Source: Candidatus Neomarinimicrobiota bacterium
GTDB taxonomy: Bacteria; Fidelibacterota; UBA8477; JABMPR01
Reading direction: 5' to 3'
NCBI GenBank assembly: GCA_016784545.1
Contig: JADHUM010000011.1
Location: 1-64,000, forward strand
DNA length: 64,000 bases
A program made the position numbers and the translations under genes. A model generated the notes under the pieces. It did no database searches. It was not told the DNA's origin and was given only the letters and a program-made list of their open reading frames with translations. Below, one piece after another: positions 41,170 to 48,645 of this stretch; position 1 is the stretch's first letter; the number at the start of each line of letters is the position of its first letter.

Positions 41170-42192
41170 ATGAAATCAAAAATAAAAGATATGGTGTGGG
41201 TGTTTGCTGAGCAAACCGATGGGGAGCTGGCTGATGTCAGCCTGGAGTTGCTCCATAAGGCGAGAACACTGGCTCAAAAGATGAAGTCACAGGTAAGTGC
41301 AGTCCTGCTTGGGGATCAAGTTGAAGGTTTATCCAGGACTTTGTTCGCCCATGGCGCTGACAATGTTTATCTCCTGGATGATGTGGAACTCAAAGATTTC
41401 CGCAGTATGCCCTACGCAAACCTGATTACCAATCTGGTGGAAGAGAAAAGACCCCGCGTGGTCCTGTTTGGTGCCACCCATATTGGTCGTGATATCGCTC
41501 CCAGGGTAGCCTCACATACCCGCTCCGGTTTGACTGCTGACTGTACAGAGTTGAAGATTGAAACGGTGACTATCCGAAAGGTCGAACATAAAGATCTTCT
41601 ACTTCAAATTCGTCCCGCTTTTGGTGGTAATATTATCGCCACCATCATCTCACCCGATGTAGAAATTCAAATGGCAACTATCCGTGAAGGAGTCATGGAA
41701 ATGGGTGAACCGGATGCCTCCCGAAAGGGGACCATCATTCCTGTAAAGGTTGAGTTGGATCCAGTCGAAGTTGCAGTAAGGATTATTGAAAAACATCAGG
41801 AAGCTTCAAGCGTCAATCTCAAGGGGGCTCCAATTATAGTAGCTGGTGGATATGGAGCAGATACACCTGAAAAATTTCAACTCATCAAAGATTTGGCAAA
41901 GTTATTGGGTGCTGAGGTCGCTGGTTCGCGGGCTGCAGTAGATGCTGGTCTCATCAGCTCTGAACGTCAGGTAGGTCAGACAGGAACAACTGTGCGTCCC
42001 AAACTTTATATAGCCATCGGTATTTCAGGGGCTATACAGCATCGTGCAGGAATGCAGGAATCTCAAAAAATTATTGCCATCAATAGTGATGCCGAAGCAC
42101 CCATTTTTCAAGTTGCTCACTATGGGATTCATGGTGACCTCACAGATGTGATACCCAAATTAATCGCTGCTTATAAAAGTCAGCTGCATTAA
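41170..42192 (+). CDS. etfA: Electron transfer flavoprotein, alpha subunit
   Basis: 340 residues. The C-terminal FAD-binding domain is unmistakable: GSRAAVDAGLI, QVGQTGTTVRPKLYIAIG and SGAIQHRAGMQ, then NSDAEAPIF. The N-terminal domain (VFAEQTDGELADVSLELL) pairs with EtfB. It carries the redox FAD that accepts electrons from the dehydrogenase encoded next. The ATG at 41170 follows a weak AGTAGA. No Fe-S domain is fused at the N-terminus, unlike some EtfA proteins of anaerobes. Confidence 0.94.
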   Translation: MKSKIKDMVWVFAEQTDGELADVSLELLHKARTLAQKMKSQVSAVLLGDQVEGLSRTLFAHGADNVYLLDDVELKDFRSMPYANLITNLVEEKRPRVVLFGATHIGRDIAPRVASHTRSGLTADCTELKIETVTIRKVEHKDLLLQIRPAFGGNIIATIISPDVEIQMATIREGVMEMGEPDASRKGTIIPVKVELDPVEVAVRIIEKHQEASSVNLKGAPIIVAGGYGADTPEKFQLIKDLAKLLGAEVAGSRAAVDAGLISSERQVGQTGTTVRPKLYIAIGISGAIQHRAGMQESQKIIAINSDAEAPIFQVAHYGIHGDLTDVIPKLIAAYKSQLH

Positions 42193-42229
42193 GGCACATA
42201 TGTTATACAATACCTTGCCGCAAAATGTT

Positions 42230-42341
42230 ATTCCAGCTTGTCTCCCTGAGCCTGTCGAAGGGTTAAAGGACAAGTCGGCTGAGCGAGCAATTCCAGGAAT
42301 TTTTAGTCGAATGTGGCTCTTGTCTTCGAGAGCCTCAGACA
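42230..42341. repeat. REP-like palindromes with the CCCTGAGCCTGTCGAAGGG core
   Basis: The 19-base core at 42244-42262 is enclosed by CTTGTC (42237-42242) and GACAAG (42269-42274). A related palindrome in the opposite orientation (TGTCTTCGAGAGCCTCAGACA-like) lies at 42321-42341. Cores of this kind recur in intergenic regions of many genomes. It separates etfA from the acyl-CoA dehydrogenase gene. Confidence 0.5.
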
Positions 42342-42383
42342 GACGAACGTTAAATAATATTCATCATGAAGCGAGAATAGTGT

Positions 42384-44111
42384 ATGTCAAATTTTTTCAA
42401 TGAAAACGCCGATATTCAATTTCAATTCAATCGCATTGATCTTGAGGAAATTATCAGAATCCGTGAAGATGACTATAAGCAGGCTGAGCAGTACAGTTTT
42501 GCACCTCGCGACTATGAGGATGCCAAGGACAATTTTAAACGCATCCTGGAAGTGGTTGGAGATATAGCTGGTAATTTTGTCGCTGAACGAGCCAGAGAAG
42601 TTGATGAATTAGGCTCCACCTTTGAAGACGGTGTGGTGACATACGCCAAGGGTCTTGAAGAAGCAATGGAGCGTCTGAATCAAGCCGGGCTCATGGGTTT
42701 TATTCTGGAACGTAAATATGGTGGATTAAACCTACCCATCTCGCTCTACATTTTTGCCATTGAGATGGTCTCCCGTGGGGATGCATCTCTGATGAATCTT
42801 TTTGGACTTCAGGATATTTCTGAAACCATTGAGAACTATGCCACAGATGAAATCAAGGACGAATTTCTTCCAAAATTCAGTAGTGGTGAAGTGACTGGCG
42901 CCATGGTTCTCACCGAACCAGATGCTGGTTCAGATTTGCAGGCTGTCAAAACGCGAGCATATCAGGATGAAAAGGGGAATTGGTTCCTCAGTGGCGTCAA
43001 ACGTTTCATCACCAATGGTAATGCAGATGTTAATCTGGTGCTGGCTCGGTCTGAAGAGGGTACCCGTGATGGACGTGGTCTTTCCCTGTTTGTATGCTAT
43101 GGTGACGACACAGTCCAGATCAGACGTATCGAGCATAAATTAGGCATCAAGGGTTCACCAACCTGTGAAATGCAGTTTCATGATACTCCAGCTCAACTGA
43201 TTGGCTCGCGGAAACGTGGACTCATATCCTATGTCATGGCACTCATGAATGGGGCTCGTCTTGGTGTTGCTGCTCAAGCCCTGGGAATTGCCCAGGCTGC
43301 CTATGTAGAAGCCAGAAGATATGCCCAGGAGCGCGAACAATTTGGCAAACCCATTTTGAATTTCCCAGCTGTGGCTGACATGCTCATTAAAATGAAGGTC
43401 GATCTTGAAAGCTCAAGAACGCTCATATATGCCACAGCCCGAGCAGTTGATATGCATAAGGTCAGCGATATGGAGATGGCAAGGTTAAAGGAAGCCGGTG
43501 AGTCATTTGCCGAAATGAAAGATCAGGCCAAACACTGGAAGGCCATGGCTGACTTCCTGACCCCTCTTTCAAAATTTGTCATCTCTGAAAAGGCCAACCG
43601 TATCTGCTATGACGCTATTCAGATTCACGGTGGAACCGGGTATATGCAGGAGTTCAATGTAGAGCGGCACTTTCGTGACGTCCGCATTACGAATATTTAT
43701 GAAGGTACCTCGCAACTTCAGGTTATTGCAGCTATTGGTGGTGTGATCAAAGGGGTTTGCGATGACCAATTCGATGCTTTTGAAGCCCGTGAACATCGCC
43801 ATGAAGCTAGACAGCTCGCCAACAAGCTGAAAAAGATTCGTACACTCATGGAAAAATGCAAAGTGCATGTTCTGGATAAAGAGGACAAGGCCTATCAGGA
43901 ATTACATTCTGCTGAGCTGGTGGAAATGTATGGTTCAATCTATGTGGGTTATCTGATTCTTGAAGAAGCCTCCGAGGATTCACGGAAGATGTTGATTGCC
44001 AAGAAATACATCATGGATGCACTTGCCACTTCAATGCATCATACAGAATCAATTACCCGGGGTTTTGATACCTTGTTTGCTGATGTGGAACAGATTCTAA
44101 CCAAGGAATAG
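42384..44111 (+). CDS. Acyl-CoA dehydrogenase
   Basis: 575 residues. The first ACAD signature is VLTEPDAGSDLQA (FAD/substrate loop, about 174-186), with LGIKGSPTCEM before the middle domain. The second signature is QIHGGTGYMQEFNVER, and the catalytic Glu is in NIYEGTSQLQ. About 120 extra helical residues after the catalytic region resemble the C-terminal bundle of the long-chain/FadE-like subgroup. It oxidises acyl-CoA to the trans-2-enoyl thioester and passes electrons to the EtfAB encoded upstream. The ATG at 42384 is about 190 bases after etfA. Chain-length preference is not predictable. Confidence 0.93.
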   Translation: MSNFFNENADIQFQFNRIDLEEIIRIREDDYKQAEQYSFAPRDYEDAKDNFKRILEVVGDIAGNFVAERAREVDELGSTFEDGVVTYAKGLEEAMERLNQAGLMGFILERKYGGLNLPISLYIFAIEMVSRGDASLMNLFGLQDISETIENYATDEIKDEFLPKFSSGEVTGAMVLTEPDAGSDLQAVKTRAYQDEKGNWFLSGVKRFITNGNADVNLVLARSEEGTRDGRGLSLFVCYGDDTVQIRRIEHKLGIKGSPTCEMQFHDTPAQLIGSRKRGLISYVMALMNGARLGVAAQALGIAQAAYVEARRYAQEREQFGKPILNFPAVADMLIKMKVDLESSRTLIYATARAVDMHKVSDMEMARLKEAGESFAEMKDQAKHWKAMADFLTPLSKFVISEKANRICYDAIQIHGGTGYMQEFNVERHFRDVRITNIYEGTSQLQVIAAIGGVIKGVCDDQFDAFEAREHRHEARQLANKLKKIRTLMEKCKVHVLDKEDKAYQELHSAELVEMYGSIYVGYLILEEASEDSRKMLIAKKYIMDALATSMHHTESITRGFDTLFADVEQILTKE

Positions 44112-44121
44112 ACCGTGTTTC

Positions 44122-44149
44122 GTAGCATCCTTGCATGCAAGGATGCTAC
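44122..44149. repeat. Perfect 28-base palindrome
   Basis: GTAGCATCCTTGCA is followed directly by its exact complement, with no loop. It lies 11 bases after the acyl-CoA dehydrogenase stop and just before the terminator. With a zero-base centre it would form a hairpin with a small loop in RNA or a cruciform in DNA. Confidence 0.6.
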
Positions 44150-44167
44150 CACCCAGCACCTACCAAT

Positions 44168-44200
44168 AAAAAAAGGACCCCGATTTCGGGGTCCTTTTTA
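44168..44200. terminator. Bidirectional intrinsic terminator
   Basis: An A-run, the stem AAGGACCCCG / CGGGGTCCTT with a four-base loop, then a T-run. The A and T tracts on both sides make it work for both converging genes (acyl-CoA dehydrogenase on + and the SDR on -). Confidence 0.85.
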
Positions 44201-44225
44201 GATCTAACAATTATAACTGGGTTGA

Positions 44226-45011
44226 TTAACCAGCGTTGTCCTCACCACCGTCAATACCAATAACATTGCCGGTAATCCAGGTACTCATTCCTGAAAAGGT
44301 AAGGACAGCTTCAGCAACATCATCCGGTGTGGTGAGACGACCACCAGGATTGGCATTTAAAGCCCGGGCAATCATTTGCTCGTTACCTGGGATTTTCCTC
44401 AAGGCAGGTGTGTCGGTAACACCCGCTCTCAATGCATTAGCTGCGATGCTTTTTGGAGCCAGTTCAAAAGCGATCTGGCGGGTATGGGCTTCCAGAGCTG
44501 CTTTGGCAGCAGAAACGGCGCCATAATTAGGCCATACAGTGTGACCGCCGGAACTGGTCATACAGAATATGTGACCGCCTTCCTTCATCAATCTATGTCC
44601 AACCAAATCCTGGGTCCAGTAAATCAGAGAGTGGGCCATCACATCCAGAGTCATATCCATCTGGTTTTTGTGAACAACCCCACCTTGACCGGGATTGAAT
44701 ACGACGGGAAGAAGGGTCCCAAAAGCAAGTGAGTGGACCATAATTTGAACGGTACCCGCCTCTTGGGAGAAGGTCTCTTCCATTACTCTGATCACTTCTT
44801 TTCTGGCTCTGGTATCAGCTGCATTAATGTTAAAAAACATAGATTTTGAACCAGATGCAGCGATGTCTGCCTTAATAGCGTCCACATTGTGCATGGTTGC
44901 CTTGCGATCGAGGTGAACGCCGAAAATATTATATCCATTGGCGGCAAGTTTTTTGGAGATGGCTCCACCAAATCCACTTGAAGCGCCTAAAATTAATGCC
45001 CATTTCTGCAT
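44226..45011 (-). CDS. SDR protein resembling enoyl-ACP reductase (FabI/FabL-like)
   Basis: 261 residues. The N-terminal cofactor loop is LGASSGFGGAI. HSLAFG matches the FabI-type motif, and YGAVSAAKAALE gives Tyr and Lys at FabL/3-ketoacyl-reductase spacing. The C-terminal end TGNVIGIDGGEDN is the usual SDR closing segment. The mixture fits FabL-like enoyl reductases or other atypical SDRs; a role in fatty-acid synthesis is plausible but not proven. It has its own promoter region with a large dyad at 45083-45113. Confidence 0.7.
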   Translation of the reverse strand: MQKWALILGASSGFGGAISKKLAANGYNIFGVHLDRKATMHNVDAIKADIAASGSKSMFFNINAADTRARKEVIRVMEETFSQEAGTVQIMVHSLAFGTLLPVVFNPGQGGVVHKNQMDMTLDVMAHSLIYWTQDLVGHRLMKEGGHIFCMTSSGGHTVWPNYGAVSAAKAALEAHTRQIAFELAPKSIAANALRAGVTDTPALRKIPGNEQMIARALNANPGGRLTTPDDVAEAVLTFSGMSTWITGNVIGIDGGEDNAG

Positions 45012-45317
45012 AACTCTTCCTTTCGTTGGTCAATATCCAAACTGACGGTGAATATAGATTTTGCCCATGCGATGAAAAGTAGTTTATTTGTGATAGAAAT
45101 TATCGCAAATAAATTCAGACCTACCGTCTTTGCCATATAGCCGCCTTCACTCCCCGGCCACATTGCTCATTATGCAAAACTGCTCAAATCTGCTCCATCA
45201 AAGACTTCTTTCAATTTATTTGAAATTTTCTAGTTTTCACCAGGAGTGGCAAAGGTGTTATCCAATACATGGTCAGCCGCTCAACTTTCATGAGAAGAAG
45301 CTTAAAGGGGGTTTAGA
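45012..45317. promoter_or_regulatory. Divergent promoter region with a 31-base operator-like dyad
   Basis: The notable feature is TTTATTTGTGATA (45083-45095) facing TATCGCAAATAAA (45101-45113), 13-base arms with one mismatch around GAAAT. It lies 72 bases before the SDR start on the minus strand and about 205 bases before the TlpA-like gene on the plus strand. A 63-codon open frame (45130-45321) has no recognisable content and is not annotated. Confidence 0.45.
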
Positions 45318-46583
45318 ATGAAGACAAGTCGACTTATCGGAACAATTCTACTGGTTCTATTTTTCCAGAGCTGTGGGGGAAGCGTAGAAAATGAACCAAT
45401 TCTTGGGCAAGACTTTGTGATTAGATATGACAATCAGAATAATCTGCTATCTGACGAAATTATGCTGGTGTATTGTTTTGATTACTGGGGGACCACAGGC
45501 AATAATTATCAAGGGCCTGCGGGTCTATTCAGAAATGTGCTAACGCCAGATTCTGGTCGAGCATCTGAGGTACAGATGGAAAAAATTGATTCCCATTGGG
45601 AAGCCACTATTTCCATTCCAGAGTATGCAAGCCTATTGAGTTATTATTTTACTGATGGTAAAGCATTTGATTATAACGACCAAAAGACTTTTACAAATTA
45701 CATATACAATGAAGCAGGAAACCCTGTGGAAAATTCCCGTTTCAGGAATGTTGATTTTCTCGTCATGGCTGGAGAATCTCAGGAAGCAATTTTAGCCGAG
45801 ATTGGGGCTGAAATAGAGGGGTATCCCACCAATTGGGTTGCCCAGACCGTTTATTGGCGGAAAGCATTTGAAGCCGCTGAATCTTTTACGGATCTTATTT
45901 CTGTCTATGATGATGCCGGTAAGGCCTATACGGATCTTGTTGATAAACTTGGCGAATCTGATTCCCTGAAGCTACTGAAGGCAAATTTCATGCTCGATTA
46001 TATGAACTCAATAAGTAGATCATCAATGAAAACCAATAATGAGTTTATGTCAATCATGGAAGCAGTCCCCCAGGAGAGTCATTATGGAGCGGCGAAAAGG
46101 AGATATCAAAGCTTCTTAGAATATCAAAAGATGAGTAACGGAAGTTCTGAATTTCAAAATAAGCTCATCGGATCAATTCCCCCAGATTTCGAGTACAAAA
46201 CTATCAAGGGCGATGAAGGCAAGTTGTCGGACTTCAAAGGGAAATATGTACTTCTCGATTTTTGGGGGACCTGGTGTGGACCCTGTGTCGGTGAAATACC
46301 CAATTTGAAAAAAGTATACGCTGCCTTCCATGAGAGTGGCTTTGAAATATTAAGTATCAGCAGCGACAAGTTCGAGGCCCCGAAACTCGAGGAGTATGTG
46401 ACGGAGAAGGGAATGAACTGGAACCATGTCCTTGAGGGTATGGGGGGTCCCATACAAAAACTGTATCAGATTAGGTCTTATCCATCTCTTTTTTTAATAG
46501 ATCCTGAGGGCAAGGTAGTGAGCATCAATAATGAGCTGAGAGGCGAATTGTTAAATACTAAATTAAAAGCGATTTACGAATAA
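45318..46583 (+). CDS. TlpA-like thioredoxin-fold lipoprotein
   Basis: 421 residues. The lipoprotein signal ends LFFQSC (Cys at about 19). About 30-270 is an unassigned domain of the sort placed before TlpA folds in FCB bacteria (beta-rich then helical). About 285-420 is an AhpC/TSA-type thioredoxin domain with the redox motif DFWGTWCGPCVGEIPNL. It should reduce or isomerise disulfides, or support cytochrome c maturation, on the periplasmic side. GGGGG sits upstream of the ATG. It is interesting beside the haem-c sensor kinase elsewhere in the window, but not linked to it. Confidence 0.88.
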   Translation: MKTSRLIGTILLVLFFQSCGGSVENEPILGQDFVIRYDNQNNLLSDEIMLVYCFDYWGTTGNNYQGPAGLFRNVLTPDSGRASEVQMEKIDSHWEATISIPEYASLLSYYFTDGKAFDYNDQKTFTNYIYNEAGNPVENSRFRNVDFLVMAGESQEAILAEIGAEIEGYPTNWVAQTVYWRKAFEAAESFTDLISVYDDAGKAYTDLVDKLGESDSLKLLKANFMLDYMNSISRSSMKTNNEFMSIMEAVPQESHYGAAKRRYQSFLEYQKMSNGSSEFQNKLIGSIPPDFEYKTIKGDEGKLSDFKGKYVLLDFWGTWCGPCVGEIPNLKKVYAAFHESGFEILSISSDKFEAPKLEEYVTEKGMNWNHVLEGMGGPIQKLYQIRSYPSLFLIDPEGKVVSINNELRGELLNTKLKAIYE

Positions 46584-46648
46584 AACATTTTGATGGTCCC
46601 TTCATAAAATAGGATAAATGCAGGTCCGAGGTCACTGGGGAGATTCTA

Positions 46649-47620
46649 TCAATGATTTTTAATCTTGAACAATCGACCTTGCCAGGTATCACGGTGATTT
46701 AGCTCTAGGTCCATGAGGTGGGTAAGTTTGGGAATATTGTATCCCCAACGAGGGGCAATCAGGATCTCATCGGGGGCGTCGCCGAATAATCGCTGAATAA
46801 CAATTTCGGGATTTAACCGCTCCAGAATATCTGCCACCAATTCTATATACTCATCAGCCTGAAAAAGTGGAAATGGCTTGTCCTGATATCTTTTTGCCAG
46901 CACAGTTCCCTTGACAACATGTAGCTGGTGGATTTTCAGGAAATCAAGTCCCAGATCATTGGCCGCCACACCGGTTTCCAGCATCATTCCCTTTGATTCA
47001 ACGGGGAAACCCAGAATGATATGTCCCGCGACTTTTATGCCATACTGTTTGGTTAGTTCAACTGCCTTAATCACAGACTCATAATCATGCCCACGATTCA
47101 TCCACTCCAGGGTCTTGTCGTGGACGGACTCAATGCCATACTCCAGAGTCACATTCACCCGCTCATTCAATCCGGCTAGATATTCAAGCAGGGGCTCATC
47201 AACACAATCACCTCGAGTTCCAATATCCAACCCGATGACATTGGGATAATCCACGGCCTCTTCATACATACGTTTCAATTTATCCAATTCATCATAGGTA
47301 TTGGAATATGCCTGAAAATAGGCGATGTACTTTTGGACATCATAGCGGTCGATCATAAAGGGGATAGAAGCTTCCATCTGTAATGGAATGGACATGTCCT
47401 TGTTGATGTAGTGGGGGACAAAGCTATCATTATTACAGTACACACAACCACCTCGTCCCTTGGAACCATCGCGATTGGGACAGGTAAAGCCACCATGCAA
47501 TGAAACCTTGCGGATTTTCTCACCATAGGTCTTCTGGAGGTAATAGTTGTAGTTATGATAACGCCGGTTTAACCAGATTTTTACTTGATTTCCAGCATCA
47601 GTTGTTGAATTTGCACTCAT
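46649..47620 (-). CDS. Radical SAM protein of the YhcC/TIGR01212 type
   Basis: About 323 residues. The N-terminus carries FTCPNRDGSKGRGGCVYC, the wide-spaced cysteine set that binds the [4Fe-4S]-SAM cluster in this family. YGIESVHDKTLEWMNRGHD and HIILGFPVES are characteristic downstream segments. The function of the family is not settled; a tRNA-modification link has been suggested. The open frame extends 27 codons upstream to a TTG at 47701; ATG at 47620 places the start about 15 residues before the conserved NRRYHNYN, as in relatives. Divergent from the next gene. Confidence 0.85.
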   Translation of the reverse strand: MSANSTTDAGNQVKIWLNRRYHNYNYYLQKTYGEKIRKVSLHGGFTCPNRDGSKGRGGCVYCNNDSFVPHYINKDMSIPLQMEASIPFMIDRYDVQKYIAYFQAYSNTYDELDKLKRMYEEAVDYPNVIGLDIGTRGDCVDEPLLEYLAGLNERVNVTLEYGIESVHDKTLEWMNRGHDYESVIKAVELTKQYGIKVAGHIILGFPVESKGMMLETGVAANDLGLDFLKIHQLHVVKGTVLAKRYQDKPFPLFQADEYIELVADILERLNPEIVIQRLFGDAPDEILIAPRWGYNIPKLTHLMDLELNHRDTWQGRLFKIKNH

Positions 47621-47707
47621 GTCACTATTTAACCTGGTTCCCATAAAAACAGTACTTCTTTTCGCGAGAGAAACGATGGAAATATCCACCCCAAGGAACA
47701 ATTCTTC

Positions 47708-48625
47708 ATGTCAATGAGCTTACGAATATTATTGATTTTTATCTTGATCGCGAATTTGAGTGCTCAGGAAAAAATATGCGTGGTAAAGCATAAAGACGTT
47801 GATGAGCAGAGTGCCATCATCAAGAGTCTAACCTATGAAAACGTCTATTGGGTGTGTAATGACTCCGGGGATAAACCATTTGTGTATCCCTTGACTGGGC
47901 AGGGCGAAATGATTGTCCCAGATTTTATGAAAAAACGATATAGCGGAAATAAAATTGACGACTATCCCGGGATAAAAATAAAAAATGCCAGTCTCATCGA
48001 TTGGGAAGCCCTGGCTGTATTAAAGGATACCTTGTTGATTGCTGATGTTGGGAACAATGGAAATGCAAGACGAGATCTGGGAGTCTATCTAATTCCTGAA
48101 CCAAATCCTCGTTCAACCTATGAAACCCGCCCCCTGGTCTGGCTACCTGTCCGGTATGAGGATCAATCCAATTATCCGGCTAAGGATTGGGAATTTGATT
48201 GTGAGTCCATTTTTACGTTTCAGGGGAAAATATATTTTCTCACCAAACATAGAGCGGCCAATCAAATCAGAAAACCCACTGCATCAACCAAGCTGTATCG
48301 CATGGATACACGATATACAAACAAAGTAAATGTGCTGAAATTGATAAACCGTAAGGAAGACCTGGGAGGCTGGATCACAGATGCCAGTATGGCTCCAGAT
48401 GAATCAGCCATGGTGTTGATCGCCCAAAACCCCCTGGCAACCATCATATGGTATTTTCCCAAACCACCACGAGGGGATGATTTTTTAGCCCAAACCCCCA
48501 AAACCTTTACCCTGGTCAAGGCTGATCAGGCTGAAGGGGTTTGTTTTAAGGATCCCAAAACAATTATTGTAACCAATGAACAGCGGGAATGGTATGAAAT
48601 ACCGCTCTCAGCCTTTAGCAAATAG
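47708..48625 (+). CDS. Exported beta-propeller-like protein of unknown function
   Basis: 305 residues with a signal peptide (LRILLIFILIANLSAQ). The mature part has repeated strand motifs (VYWVCNDSGDKPFVY, DTLLIADVGNNGNARR, KIYFLTKHR, SAMVLIAQNP), as in six-bladed propellers of the SdiA-regulated or esterase-like type. There is no catalytic motif I can name. It lies 20 bases upstream of a large aminopeptidase gene. Two ATGs (47708, 47714) are possible, with AAGGA suiting the first. Confidence 0.6.
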   Translation: MSMSLRILLIFILIANLSAQEKICVVKHKDVDEQSAIIKSLTYENVYWVCNDSGDKPFVYPLTGQGEMIVPDFMKKRYSGNKIDDYPGIKIKNASLIDWEALAVLKDTLLIADVGNNGNARRDLGVYLIPEPNPRSTYETRPLVWLPVRYEDQSNYPAKDWEFDCESIFTFQGKIYFLTKHRAANQIRKPTASTKLYRMDTRYTNKVNVLKLINRKEDLGGWITDASMAPDESAMVLIAQNPLATIIWYFPKPPRGDDFLAQTPKTFTLVKADQAEGVCFKDPKTIIVTNEQREWYEIPLSAFSK

Positions 48626-48645
48626 ATTTTTTTTAAGGATATCAA

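Noticed and set aside
40164-44111. Electron-bifurcating Etf/acyl-CoA dehydrogenase complex
   Set aside because: EtfB is longer than usual and the gene set fits, but no bifurcation-specific signature could be confirmed by reading alone, so ordinary acyl-CoA oxidation is the default.
45130-45321. 63-codon open frame before the TlpA-like gene
   Set aside because: No ribosome site, no recognisable composition or motif, and it overlaps the start of a clear lipoprotein gene and its leader.
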